A model generated the notes under the pieces. That model ran no database searches. It had not been told where the DNA came from and was given only the letters and a program-made list of their open reading frames with translations. A stretch of 64,000 nucleotides of DNA from contig JAYKYS010000012.1 in the NCBI GenBank assembly GCA_036924285.1, positions 2,976,001-3,040,000 of the forward strand, given 5' to 3'. Of the stretch, positions 10,101-22,984 are shown piece by piece (position 1 is the first letter of the stretch; every line of letters begins with the position of its first letter). Source of the stretch: Asterella californica. Lineage: Eukaryota > Streptophyta > Marchantiopsida > Marchantiales > Aytoniaceae. Position numbers and translations under genes: made by a program.

Positions 10101-12754
10101 GTAGGAAGGCTTTAAGTCTATCGACGTTCCACCGAGCGATTTCCATTTCGTATGGTGTTGAATCAAGACTGTGGTCTCTTTCACATGGATCAATTTCCTC
10201 AGCAGTGGTTGACGTTCTACTTTCCATAACGAGGAATCCACTTCCATTCGAGTAAGAGCATAAGGCTACTGAGAGAAGGCATCAGCAAATTTAATATGAA
10301 AGTGAATATTGTGGAATATAATGAAACTGTTTTAGAAAAACGCGGTAACAATGCGATCAAGAATGCGGTGTCTTTACCTCAAGAGCAGCAGAAGCCCGGC
10401 CAAAAAATATTGTTTTACCAGATGAAAGGAGGCAGACTTTGTCGAGTAGATTGAAAACCTCACTGGTCATTTGCTCAACAGAGGTTATAACTGTACATCC
10501 TTCATTCGTCAGCTTCTTCAGCATGCCCATTATCACAAATGCTGATACACTGGACCAAAGAAGGCAATCAAATGTTTATTATCATTATACCCCCGCTGAC
10601 AACAAAATGTGGAAACAAAGTGGGGTAACACCAGGACTTCACGCAAGCTACTCATATTCGTATTACCATGTATCACAGTCATGCGTTAGTTTAACGAGGA
10701 AATTTAGATCTAAGCGCCTTGAACTGTATTTACTTGGCGTACTTTCTAGGTGTTGAATGTAAATTCCTACGAGGAGAAAATTCCATACCTATCTACGTAG
10801 TCAACTGGGTGATCCACAAAGACCATCCAGGGTTTCGTCAGGAGTTGCAAGGCAATACTAACACGTCTCCGCTTCCCTCTCGGCAGAGCTCCACTTTCGC
10901 CGAATCTTCCAATCCGTGTGCGAGATAGATCTTCAAGATCCATCTCTGAGATCAAGGAATCTACTCGCGCTAACTTCTCGGAGCATGGAAGGCTGTGAGG
11001 AAGTTGTAAAAGAGCAGCATAGAAGAGGGTTTCACGAACAGTAAGAGTTTCTATGAGTGGATCCTCCTTCGTCACATAAGCCTGCACTCCAGGACATCGT
11101 TCATGCAGGTTAGACGTTGCTACGCAAAATTAAACGCGAGACACTGATCTTACTAAGACTCTCCGTTCAATGCAGGCCACGTAAAATGACCCCCGTCGAG
11201 AACGAGAACGAGAACTAATTGCAAGTCTGCTTACAAACCAGTAGAGGCGTCGAAGAAAGTAGGCAAGAGGGTAAACTTCATACAGAGCTAAGTTAAGCCT
11301 CCTACTGCACAACTTCCTGGGTAATCCGTGGAGAGCGGAAGATAAATTACGTAAGCCCGATTTCTGCATTTGCGAGGGTGGCCGTTGAGAAGAATTTCAC
11401 CATAAACTTTCGCAGTGGACGGAAGCTTTCCTGTCAAAGAGAACCAACTTAAATCAACAGAAGCCTGGCAAAGAGCTGCTCTTGTCCAAATAATGAGTGC
11501 TACCAGTAATCCTTCCTTCCGATACGTCCGCCGACAAAAGCTGAGACGAATGACCAGGGAGGAGGTCTCCGGAATCGTATGCAGAGGCAATCTTATACGT
11601 CAAACTGGAGGGTACGCGGCGGTTTAAGTGGCTCAAACTATGTTGAGCTGCTACATGAGGCCAGAGATCATCTTTACGAGCTTTCATTTTTCAGTAAGAC
11701 TGAGGTTGGTGAACTGTCACCGTCATGGCCACTATCTCTTCTGAAGGGAGCAGCAATATTTCAAACGTACATATAAGATGTTCAGTGACCACCATTGAAC
11801 GAGCGGACACCGACATTTTGCTGGCCTCCAAAGACGTCTACTTAGTACCTCATATACTGACAGGGGAGTAAAAGAACCCAATCAGCTTGACCACAGGGCG
11901 CCTGAAGATAGAATACTGGCAAGGTGGGCCAAAATTTAAACAGAGATATGTATCTTTCGTTGGTGCTAAATGCAGTCCGCACAGTGGGTGAGATGGTGGA
12001 GCGGAAAATCAACTCAAAATATACTATCAAAGTTCTATGTAATGTACTACCGTTCAGCTTTCCTCTGTCCCGAATTTAATCATGCTCTTGCGTATCGCAG
12101 ACTGGTATTACTGTGGCTATCCTGTAGCGCGACCTACTGGTTCTATACGCTTCAGCACTAGCACAATGCCCTTCGTAGTACTACGATCTAGACGAATATA
12201 ACAAATCCAGCTGCTTGCTCTGTGAGGAGTATAGAATACAAACCTGCTAATGCTTGTAATAGCGTTGAAGGTCCAGAATCAGGTGACCCCATGAAAGCCA
12301 ACAAAGAGCCGGGGCGAGCATAGCCTGTGACTCCGTGCACTGGTTTACAGACGATTCCTTTCTTCTCAGAGACGGTTACTGTCAGATCCCTCCACACAAT
12401 GGTCGCTCCTTTCTCGAATGTTTTAGATACTTTTCGGGAAAGATGAGACTTCAGAACACCATTCGCATTCGATGGACTAGCTTCCGAACTTTGAGACGCG
12501 CTTAGGCTCGTTTTGCTACTTTTAGTAGTTTCGTCCCTGAGCTGGCCCATGATTGACTTCAACGCCGGAATACCTTCCGTAAATGATTTATTCTTCATAG
12601 GCACCGGCTGGACTGAGTTCACCGATGCTGCTCGCTGATTTCGTATCATGGAGAACGGGAAGGAGAAGTGCGCAGCATTTTCAGAGTTTGGCGGCGCTTC
12701 TGACATCGTACTCTCAGACCCTGGAGACTCGGAGAATACTGCAACGGATGTCAT
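7110..12754 (-). CDS. ABCG (WBC) half-transporter with degenerate nucleotide-binding domain
   Basis: Eleven exons join to 741 codons plus stop with canonical GT-AG borders and no stop or phase break: 12754-12244, 11430-11351, 11081-10789, 10549-10378, 9912-9799, 9608-9480, 9215-9024, 8809-8723, 8444-8172, 7792-7685, 7376-7110. The start is the first ATG after an upstream in-frame TAA. Residues 1-110 are Ser-rich and not conserved; 115-350 match an ABCG ATPase domain; 351-433 the linker (motif PADHLLRAINTD); 440-741 the membrane domain with hydrophobic segments. ABCG proteins move lipids, hormones or surface-layer precursors across the plasma membrane as dimers. All ATPase motifs are altered: Walker A GSPDSGPST (Lys to Pro 162), Q-loop Gln to Lys 202, signature LPRGK (263-267), Walker B VDHP (Glu to His 288), H-loop Glu 320 for His. 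The gene is intact, so it is either a non-hydrolysing partner or an early pseudogene. The exon 2/3 join gives AYAY, two residues more than relatives. Confidence 0.82.
8035..8073. repeat. Short CTCTAA(A)C tandem repeat in an ABCG intron
   Basis: About five copies of a 7-8 bp unit (cctctaaa/cctctaac) lie in the intron between exons 9 and 10 of the ABCG gene. It resembles, but is not, the plant telomere unit CCCTAAA. Confidence 0.7.
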
Positions 12755-15517
12755 ACCCACACAACGATCTTGGGGAGTTTCCTGTTATGTCCTCCCACTG
12801 TATACCCTCCAAAAATGTCTCTTAATCAGCGGCGTTTAAGTACGAGCACCTCTGATTTCTGCGACGACAGGCTGTGAGTATTCGGGTTGGTTTATGTTCC
12901 TCAGAGCGCTCTACAGACGTACCGGCGTTACACTTCGTATCTGAGAGCTAGTAACAAGCTATCGCTATCGTATAGCTATCGCGAAACATCCTTGATCATC
13001 AGCGCGCGACTGCGATGTCGCCCCAAATTTTCCTCCTGAAAACTTGTATCCCAGACGAATAACGGCGAAATGAGGCCAGAAGAAGGGACCAAACTGTCAT
13101 TCCCAATGCTCGGTTCATGCCTGCAAGAAATGGGAAAGACAATACTCAGACATCTCCACCCTGAGAGCAATACTTTCATTCGCCTGCAACGGATTCCCTC
13201 AAATTGCTGTATTTGCATGCAAAACGTGTGCCTCGACATGTTCCAATGGCTGACAGAACCTGGACTGAACACTCAACTTTGTGTGGCGAGTGTTGCGAGA
13301 GTTTAAACAGCAGCAGATCTACCGCTAACTCACACCTAAGCACTATGGACTAGCAATGCATAGGAATATGCGGGACCTGGTAATACGAAGATCTAGAGCA
13401 GTAGTGCCAGCGTGCCATTCTTCCGCTTCAAGACTTAAAAGAAGAATTGTGGCTGATCATCTCAATGAAGAAATATGCCTGTGTACACCAGGAGACCTGA
13501 CTACACCAAGCTCTGATCACCTGTCCAGACAGGGGATGGAAACTGATCGCACGCTCATCCGCATGGTGGGAAGAGACTTAGGGGCTATACTAGGTGCATG
13601 CGTAGCGTATGCAGTATGCGGTATGCGGTATGGCGTGGAATATATAACTAAACACTTATCCACAGATAGTCGGGGAAGCGACAAGAGCATGAATTCGGTA
13701 GTAGTTGCCTCTAGGATCCTTACTGCGGCATGCTCGAGGGTCACAGAGCGGAAAAGCGCTACGCGGAACCACTACTAAATAACTTAACCTAGACCAGCAC
13801 GGCCAGCATGTTGGGCTGGCCCTCGACCTAGGAAGTCCAGGTCGAAGGTTCAATCCTCCTGCTAGCGGGGTGTTGGCTTGTGGAAGTTACAGGAAATCGG
13901 GTGGTGTTCTCCATGTGGGACCCGGGTTATTGCGAACGTGGAACTGCAGGAAGTGGTGCCATTCGCGTAAGAGCTCGACGGCGGGAAGAACTCTCAATTC
14001 AAATCAAACAATAAAGGATGGACATTTCACCTCTGAGTTGAGTAACCCCGTCTACATGCTAGCAGTCGTAGTAGAAACTCTGCTTAACACAAACACCAAG
14101 CAACGGCTACCTTCCTAAGTGCTGGGATATCACTCTTAACAAGTTTGAAAAAAAAGTTCTAAAGTAGGAAGTGAACTGGTCCACGGTATTGCATCTCTAT
14201 GTTTTGTGACTGCATTCTCGACTCCAGGCACGAAATGCTGGTTCCTTATTGTCTATATAAGACCTCTTATTGACGTTGGTGACAGGAAGTATGTTCAAAC
14301 CGGTAAACCACGTGAAGCGACATCACAAAGGTTTCTAATTTCAATTCTCCCCTCTCTTACACTAGCATCCACGTTGAACGTGCAGTGGTCCTTAACACGT
14401 TGAAATTAATAGGAGAATTCGTTGAGCTCCATGCGGAAAGTTACTGTAATTCTCCTACACACCCCCGCAAGTTTGAGCATTCTTCGTAGCCTAGTTCCGT
14501 GCCAGGATCACTAGAGCTACTGTAGGAGAGTCCAAGCTTCAGTGCTGAGAAAGAGTAACACATTCATACCCAAAGATACAAGAAAGCGCGCACGAAAATA
14601 GCTCCTGCAACACGAGGTGAACTATTGCCGTAGTCACTCAAATTTCTCACGCGCAAGACGATGACTTGTACGCTACAAAGACGCTGAACCAGACTCTCAC
14701 AGTACTCTCTCCCTGTAGGAACATGAGAAAGACAGCTTACTTACATGTCGGCGAAGTGAGGTTGAAAGTGACGAGGTAGCGGAGACTCGCCAAAACGCTC
14801 TCAGAAAACCATCTGGTTCGTCCCGCTGCGTTCAGGCGTGAACTTCAGAGAGGAGTGCCGCCACCGTGTTCATAATCCGAATGAGGGAGGCAACTCAGGG
14901 GCAGAAGTAGCGGCGGGAAAAGACTTGCAAAATGAACCCTTCAAATGCGAATCCTCCGCCAAATTCGCATAATTTCCCAAGAATGTTGTCCCGGGTGTGT
15001 ACGTCGACGTCGCTCCGAGCTGCTGCTGTTGAAAGGCTGGAACGGAGCAAGAGTCTCAGAAAGAAAACGACAAGAAGATCTGCAAAGTACGTCCAAGCAT
15101 CAAGGATTAACTCCCATCACTAGCAGAAGCTACAGATTCCCCTACAGTGAACAAAATCGCCCTGATCTGGAGCTCGCTCCGACCTTGACCAGCTGCAATG
15201 GGCTGCCAACAATACAGTAGGAGAACTCTTGCCAACCACGCGCAGTGAAATAAAAGTAAAATGATCCATCTGCACTTTTTCCTCACCATGCAGCGCGCTC
15301 GAGTACGATAAGATTTGGCCGTGTTACTCGGAGTGTGACTGCAAGGAGCACAAGAATCCCGACAGCCGCTTCCACCCGCCCAGGATTCTACACCTTCGCG
15401 TCGCGTGCGGTTCCAGCTACGCTACTGAACTCACCTTCAAGGGGAAGGGGAAGGACAAGCAGACTTGTCAACCCGCGGCAAACCCAGAAGAGTACAGTAC
15501 AGTACGTAGTGGATATC
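12755..15517. other. Gene-poor stretch upstream of the ABCG gene
   Basis: This presumably contains the ABCG promoter and 5' UTR (near 12755-13300), but no TATA box or transcription start can be assigned. The longest plus-strand frame (13356-13778) has no recognisable domain. At 13804-13875 two short stems and a GGTTCAATCC word resemble a tRNA-derived SINE B box, but no matching A box or acceptor stem was found. A TATATAAG word at about 14253 has no gene behind it. Confidence 0.45.
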
Positions 15518-15904
15518 TGACGCGTCACAGAAATTTACTTGACCCCACGCCTAATACGTTTTTCGGACATGACCCCACCTCTAGTAACGTTGTGTTACTT
15601 GACCGCATCGTTGACTGGCTATAGCAGGTTTAACAAGTTTACTGTTATGTAAAGAAAGTGCACTAAGTGACATAAGATATAATCTGGGTTGATAACTTCA
15701 TGTAAAAATATTTTAAATTAAACTTTTCATGTAGATATATGGATGACGGTTAACATGCACTTATTGTATTCTGATGATGTGACATTTTGACCTACTGAAC
15801 CTGCTTTAATCAGTCGAGGGTATGGTCAAGAAATATAACGTTAAGAGAAGTGAAGTCCGACAAACGTATTAGGAGTGAGATCAAGTAAATGTCTAGACGT
15901 GTCA
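15518..15904. repeat. MITE with long terminal inverted repeats
   Basis: The ends are inverted repeats: TGACGCGTC at 15518 and its near-complement at 15904, then atttacttga...cctaatacgttt..cggac read inward from both sides (about 31 of 36 bases match). The match continues past a gap to gactggctatagcaggttt (about 15613) and gactgattaaagcaggttc from the other side. The whole 387-bp unit could fold into one hairpin. It has no reading frame. No clear target-site duplication is visible. Confidence 0.65.
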
Positions 15905-16052
15905 ACCTTGTACAAAAGGCTAGGGCGGTATTTCATGTCGTCGTATTCATCTTCTTCATCGTAACTTATCAAGCGGCTAGCTTTGACAATCCAAAAATTT
16001 ATTGGACCGCATCTTAAAATTTTTATCAGACTTGACCTTATCTCTTCTAATA

Positions 16053-16330
16053 TTACTTCGCCGCAACTTTGACCAAAAAATGTAACTTATATGCCATCAG
16101 ATCTAGCTTTTTCTCAATCAAGGATGATCTTGCCCACTTGGGAAGAAGTTTCTTGGCTAAGTTCACCTTAGATGGTATTCTTAAGTTCTTGGTTCGTAAC
16201 CAAACTCTCTCTCCTTTTTCAAATTGCACATCTCGTCTATCACGATTTGCATACTTAGCATACCATTGTTGTATCTTCTCCATGTGTTTCTTTATCTCTT
16301 GAAACTCACTATCCTGAACTCAAATGAAAG
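16053..16330 (-). pseudogene. Ty3 chromovirus-type integrase C-terminal fragment
   Basis: Codons from about 16283 down encode a peptide with NRDRRDVQFEKGERVWL and then LPKWARSSLIEKKLDLMAYKL. This corresponds to the GPY/F module of Ty3 integrases (usual pattern GD.VWL....., LAP.WIGPF.V....AY.L). The catalytic core and polymerase are missing on the upstream side, and the frame is lost at about 16053. It is a small remnant in opposite orientation to the chromodomain scrap at 16400-16745. Confidence 0.65.
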
Positions 16331-16399
16331 TCTCTAGATTTGAAAGATCTCGATTTGACACTTCTTGTGTTTTCATGTCCCTTGGTAGCTAAAGCTATA

Positions 16400-16745
16400 G
16401 GAGTCTAATGTGCATGATATGAAGCATTATCATCATATCATTCATGTATCTAACTTGAAAGCGTTTCGTGAAGAACTATAATCATTATCAAAAAAATATC
16501 AGAAACAACCAAGTTAGAAGCTTTACCAAAGACGGATGATCTTGAGTTAATTAAGATAGTAGAGTATCGAGCAGCATCGAATCCATATGGAGCTAGAGAA
16601 CCCGCTACTTAATATCTGTGCCATTGAATAGATTCGAGAGTTCTGAGATTGGTAAGTGAAGCTTGGGAGTTCTTGGATGATTTAACGCTTTACAAGTTCT
16701 ATGAGTCACTGCGGGCGATACTTTGTGAGCCGATAGATTGTAGTG
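16400..16745 (+). pseudogene. Integrase end and chromodomain remnant of a chromovirus
   Basis: The plus strand encodes HVSNLKAFREE (the HVS.LK.. motif that follows the integrase GPY/F module). After frame breaks come VEYRAASNPYGARE and SEAWEFLDDLTLYKFYESL, which fit the first strand and C-terminal helix of an integrase chromodomain. Several stops and frame changes are present. It lies about 450 bp before the LTR-like repeat at 17190 and could be the same old element. This remnant carries a chromodomain, where the element at 35324-45298 carries a PHD finger. Confidence 0.5.
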
Positions 16746-17189
16746 GTCTCCTCCAGCTAAATGATGGATTGAATCGAGTCAAGAGAGTCATGTTGAAGGA
16801 CCCTTCTAGGATAATAAAATCGAGTAGATCTGACCAATCTACTCGTCTAAAGATGGAGTTGTGGTCTGCTGAATGCTATGATTGTCAGATGTCAATCAGT
16901 TTTAGGTTGAAGCTACTATGATGTATCATAGTAAGGAGGTGGATAAAATGAAACTGATGAGTTCACCATATAGAAGCTAGGGTTCTGTCTCGCTCGAAAG
17001 CTTCGTTTAATGTTCGGTAATGGAGCATAGCTCAAAGATTGAGCTAGATGTAAAAACTCTAAGAGAGAGCTTGATATTACCTTGGATGGGGTAGTGTTTC
17101 TCGGAGTTAGGAAAGTGTTTTGTTGCATAACATTGTCTTGCAGGTACCGTAGTTCAATGGAAAAACTGCTCTTTGTTAGTTGAGACGGT

Positions 17190-18180
17190 TGTAACAGTGT
17201 TTACTTTAAGTAGTCCCAAACCCTCGAGCTATGATTAATTAACAGACGGTTAACATTATGCAAAATGAGAAGCCAAAGTCTGAAGCAAAACATGAAGTAC
17301 AAAGGGGTCGCGAATCCTAGTTCTGCCATAAAGAGAAGGAGGGTAAGAGCTGGAGCCTAGAAAACCCTAGGAGAAGACTGACGCACATGCAGAGAAAAGT
17401 GGTTTTAGCTTTAGAGCTTTGGAGAGAGAATTTTCACATAGAATATGAATCATGAAGAGTGGTACAGTGACTCAGTGAGATTAAACAATTCAAATCATGT
17501 TTACTACTCTTGAGTGAGAAATCAAGACGACAAATAAGAAGTTAGATTTTTTTAGAGATTTCTGCATGGAAGTTCAGTTCTTGAACTATGGCTTTAGAAG
17601 CAACATAGTTTATTGGCTCAAGAGCTTTTTCCGTTCCACGTCAACAAACAAATGCATTGTAATGTTTATGAGCTCTTCATTTTACCGTTAGTGTGAGAAT
17701 AAAGTTTGGATTTGTGTGCCAAAGTTGAGTAGGAAACGCTTGGTGTGGAGTTTATTTTATTTCTCTACAGTTACCTGGCTTTTCTATTTTCAAGTGCTCA
17801 TTAGAGATTATAATCTTACCAGTTGTTTTGATTGATCTCTTGCGTTTTGACTTTACCACTGATAGTGGAAGCGTAGTCCAAATATCTTCTAATCCAAAGC
17901 CAGAACAGTCCCGTATGTGTTCTAAGTCCTCAGATTAAGAACCGAGAAACGCAAAAGACTAGTCAATTTTTCTAAATCAGTCCAATGGTTGTCAAACCTG
18001 TTGTGTTTATTACCAGAAAGTTTAATTAACTAAATCTGGAGACAGAAAATGTATAAAGATCTTCAAAGAGATAACGTTCTGCAAATAGTTCGTTACAAAC
18101 AAAAGATTCTATTCTGAGAATTGCAATCTAACGTTACAGATACAATGATGGATAAGGTTTAACAAGTTATCTATTTTGAA
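17190..18180 (+). repeat. LTR-like repeat, copy 1
   Basis: It begins TGTAACAGTGTTTACTTT and is related along about 1 kb to the reverse complement of 23870-24812 (roughly 70% by eye, e.g. gtgagaataaag, tttctattttcaag, gtccaaatatctt, aaaagattctatt). It follows the chromovirus remnant at 16400-16745 in the same orientation, so it may be its 3' LTR. The right border is where the similarity fades and is approximate. Confidence 0.5.
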
Positions 18181-21100
18181 AAATATTCATTCAGTTAAAA
18201 ATATATTTTAATATAACTATCATCAGAACATATTTTAGAATAACTATGATCAGAAATAAAATTTTCTAGGTGTACTAGAAAATGACAAAGTATGTAATGA
18301 AGTAGATATATTATACAAAGTCTCCTTTAGAAACGAATTTTGAACTTTTTGAGTATACTCTAGTGTATATATCTTAAGACACAAACTTTTATTGGTTACC
18401 AGAATTGACAGGTTATCGGTTATAGCCTATGGAACAGAACGGTGGATCCAATTTTGTATCAATTTCGAAAGATAATCAATTTTAAAAGATCGGTATTTTC
18501 CGAGTAAACTGTATTTCTATCATTCTCGGCTCTGCTACTGTATACTCCACATTCCAATAAATATTCATGATTGTATACAGCAATGAAAATTCCTCGTTAC
18601 CTGCTGCGGCTTTGTCCGGTAACAGGGTCGGTTTAGGGTTAGATCAAGATTACCTGAAACGGACACAATTCCCTTTGAATCTGACGTAAATAGTTGGTAA
18701 GGAGTGAAAACGCAGCAGTAAAAATGAGAAAGTGGTAAACGCCTTGGACGTCGAACGCGTGATGCTGTCAGGACTCAGGACTCAGCATTAGGTGGCAAAT
18801 TATTACACGAGCAACGGGAGGAAGTTGTTGACTTCGTTACCCCGCAACTTATCGATCGTATGAACTTTTAGAGCGAGTGATCACGTTCACCTTTCACTAC
18901 CTGAGGAGTGCCGTAGAAGTTTGCGAATTGGACCAGAGCCAAGGGGATGATGATTCACATTGATTTGAATCTCACATGTCATACCATGTTGCGATCTGAC
19001 CTTCCGGAATAGAGCTTCTCGGTGAAATCAATATCCCCAGTGTGGAGTCAAAGCGACGGTCGAATGTTGCAGAAGCTCTCTAGATAGCCTATTGGCAGAC
19101 TAGTCACAGAAAGATTATCCGAAACTTGAGAGTCTCCATGAAGGTCGAAGAAGTAAACAAAGTCACCAATCTATCTTAGGAGTACCGGGTAGATGATTAA
19201 ACGTGAGTGTATGCCACTAGTTTATCTCGGTCCAGGAAAGCTCTCGTCGCGAGTGACAAGATCATAGCATCGGCATCCTGAACTCAAGGCCCAGTCATTT
19301 GGTTTTGGTGCTATGTTTTGTATGCAAGAGTTTTGATTTACCGGTGTGATATTTTAGGAGCGATAGCGACTTTAGAGCTATTGATAGCGACTTTAGAGCT
19401 ATTGATAGCGGGGCTTATTCTTCCTCCCTTCGGGGACGTTCGTTGCTCGGCTCTTCGGGTACCTCTTTCCCTTGTAAGGCTTGATGAGGTATTTCCATCC
19501 GTTGGCTATTCATTGCGTCGCGTGTCTGACGTTTTGATGCTAGGACTCCGCAGTCGTCGGCGTAGACCTGAAAAGCAACAAAATGCTCTGAAAAGCACCG
19601 TATATTTTTCATGGAGTTGATCTTTCTGTAGTCTTGAGTCCTCAAACAGCAGACAAAACTGAAAAGCCCTAGACCACGACAGACGGGACTCAAATCCAGA
19701 CCAGATCTAGATCTGCTGCAGACGAACACATGTACATTCCGGATTCGGATTAGTTACCTTTTCAAATGTAGCTTGCACTGAAGCACAGAAACTGTTCTAC
19801 TACCTACTGGATGAGCCTACCATGTCATGCTCTCGGGGAAAGGGAGTGCGCTTTAAGGCCGTTACCTCGGGATGCCATTTGCAGCTGGAGCAAGAAAAAA
19901 GTCGGTACATTGTCCGATTCTCCTCTTAAAAGTACATCCGATGAAGTATAAACTAATCTACTCCACTCCACATCCCTGTGGAGCAGTTTTAGGCAGACTC
20001 CCCCAAACCGTGGCGATTCCCAGCAAAGGTCATCGCTTACGAGGAAGCGCGACAGCTGTGGACAGCTTGGTAAATGCTGGTGCTCATGGAGTTTGCCCAA
20101 CGAACCCTTAGGAACGACAACTCGTGATGTCTGAACTTCCTCCATCTACACCGACCTTTCCTCTCGCCGGAGTACGAGTATGCAGGTAACGTGAGGACTT
20201 TGTGACCGATGAACCAAACCTTAAGCTTAAGAGTGTCATCAATAAACAGAGGTGATAGAGAATGAGTGTCCAAGGCCAGTTCTAAGAGGATGGCTATCTG
20301 ACCTACTCTCCCATCTCGTCTTCTCTCTGGATTTGAACATGAGTGAACCCTGCTGAAGCATCCATAGGCATGAGGAAGCAACTTGACCAAAACGATGTTA
20401 GAGCAGCTTGATCTGCCTAACTGTGGGTTGTCATGATGAGAAGTGATGGTGAGTGTGTCATTCGTCCTTCCTGCAGAGAGCCGGAGTCACTTCTCGAGTT
20501 CCCAGGACTATGTAGTTGACTTCCACGATATACTTGATGACTATGGTTCAAATTCCTCAAAACGAAAGGATCTGAGAGAACTTATAACTGTTGTCCTAGT
20601 AGGAAACTCCATGTTTCACCTTTCAGCTGACACCTGAATCAGCAAAAACCTACTTCTGAGGACCTCACACTTACAATCTTACATTGTGGGGAGAAATGAT
20701 TGCTGTTAGTTTTCAATCAAAGCAAATCGATATCAAGTTCCATGCACTGTACAGTCGAATGAATGGAACACCCAAGCGGAGAATACAGATGACTCTTGCT
20801 TGAGCATGTTCAGCTCAAACCTGTGAAACACAACAATTCTAATTTGTTCATATTGGCGGGAGGCTGATCATGACGAAGTTTCTATGAAGTATACTTGCAA
20901 ACTCGTTCGCTACAGTTTATTACTGCAACCTTACATACAATCTGATGCGAGGCCCCAGAGAATCACTGACTGTACGTATCAGCAGAACACGTGGGTTCCT
21001 CTGCAAATTTTGATCCTTCCTTCATTTAAATATGTATCTTCTATGTATGAAGCTGCAAGAGGCTCACTAAACCACGAATCAGTCCCTCGCAACAGCAGTC

Positions 21101-22984
21101 GAGTGGAGAAATCATAGAGGCAAAATATCAGCGAGAGAATATATGATACTCATCGGCTGATATTGATGGTCATAAGGCTATGAGAAACGGAAAAGAGTTC
21201 AAGCCACCAAAAACGTTGAACTGTTTGTAACTATACTAGGAAGTAGGAACAGGCTACCCAATTATTCAGTCATAATGCTTGGTGTACTAGAGCATTGTAC
21301 CATCATTTCAGCCTAACAAATTAGCTGAGGAACAATAAAACTGGACCATGTTGATTCTGCTGCGCAAGTGTTTTTAACAGCGTTGTTATTGCACATGTAA
21401 TACCCGTTGTCTTGAAGGTCATTTAAACGTCGTCAACAATCCAGTCTAGATGATAGATAAGATAGGATTGCTATTGCATAGAAGCACCATTACATCTTTA
21501 TGACAACTGAATGATATAACTCGATGGAAGTCCTTCCAGGTAGTTACCTTTACATCATCCCCTTAGACCCCTTAGAAAAGAAAGGAGAGCATAGAGATTC
21601 ACAGTATCAGTTCAGCTTTGCTATTTCAGGATCCACAGTATCACTGTGAAAGAGCCCATGTCCTGAAAAGAGTGAGTGTTAGTGTCATCCTTTGCATTTA
21701 GTGAAGCAATCTTCCTGAATCCTTGGCATATGGTGTTGGAGGAAAACGGGGAGTTGGGATTCTCCATGATACACAACTCGATTGTCGAGAGGAAATTTGG
21801 TAAGGAATCAGCACCTATCTGCTTACAATGATGACCTGAAGACCATGATAATGACCGGCAATATGATATAAAGCTCAACCAAGAAATGAAATCTTGAAAA
21901 GGTGAAGCACATCAGAAGCAAGTGCAGCAAATGAGTCTCACATATTATGCATTTGCTTTAATGAGTTATACAAAAAAAATCTTAGCATGAAATACAAACA
22001 TGATTACGTAGTGTTTAAGGTAATGTAAGATATATAATTTCACTAGGAAAGGAAAAGGTAACATGAATGTTACCTGAGCTTCCGACCAGAGGGAAAGAAG
22101 AGGACAAGAGAGAATAGAGAGAAAACTCTTGATGTAGATCGGATCGGGTTTGGACGGGAGGAATAGGAATTGGTCCTCGCAGGAGAAAAATCTTTTCTGT
22201 TTTATGTTATAAAAACATATGTAAATGTTAAGTTTAAATCTCAGATAACGTAATGTAAAAACTAAATATTTTTTATAAGTATTAAATGTTAACAAACCAC
22301 AATGCAGCGGATTTTCTGAACATAACCCATAAAGATAGCACACAGGAACACGCTTTAGGAAGTATAAATCTGAGATCCGGGTCACAACCTATATTGATTT
22401 TAAGCTTAATTAACCTAACCTTTCCCTTTAAATCAATTAGCATGCCACCCTCCTCCCTCACTGAAAAAAATTGAATATGCACGTTTTCCAAATTTATACC
22501 TACGTCAGATGATCTTGTATATGCTAAATATAATATATATCTCTTTATCTTTAAGATAAGAACTTTTAGAAATTAAGATCTAGTATCATGATTAACCTGG
22601 TACTTCATGATTAAGAATGATAAAATTCAAGCAAAATACGTTATAGAATGCACAAGTCAATAAAAAATAAAATTCAAACGGTATTTAAGAAACGAGATGA
22701 GAAACACTCTGGAAGCTTCTCACTTCTGTGAGAATCGTCAGTAAGCTGTGCTAATGAATAGCCAAAATCTACTATAAGATCTGCATGATCTTCTGAAGAC
22801 AAAGCCAGACTCATCATTCCCAAATAATCCGTCGTACAAAGTTCTTCAGCTCTCCGTAGAAAAGATATAACAGAAGTGTGGTAGATCTGGACATGAACAA
22901 CCTGTCAGTTCAAACATTATCAGGCAGTGCGAAACGGCCTAGAAGATAGCAAAAACCATGCAATTGAGATGATAAACCAATATA
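18181..22984. other. Long stretch without recognisable genes
   Basis: I checked both strands. Reading frames are short and none shows a known domain, including the overlapping minus-strand frames at 19825-20390. The only structured part is a small tandem repeat at 19362-19410. It lies between the two oppositely oriented LTR-like copies. Confidence 0.5.
19362..19410. repeat. 21-bp tandem repeat, 2.3 copies
   Basis: The unit gatagcgactttagagctat plus one t is repeated exactly twice (19362-19382, 19383-19403) and followed by gatagcg. Confidence 0.85.

Noticed and set aside
12188..12243. Extension of ABCG exon 1 to the end of the open frame
   Set aside because: The conserved sequence stops at LLQALAG, where a GT donor fits and the next exon completes the codon in phase.
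13804..13875. Possible tRNA gene (GGTTCAATCC word and two stems)
   Set aside because: The T-arm stem does not pair properly, there is no acceptor stem and no box A at the right distance. At most it is an old SINE.
19825..20390. Overlapping minus-strand frames of about 106-117 codons
   Set aside because: No recognisable motif, no plausible splice structure and no second copy to support coding.
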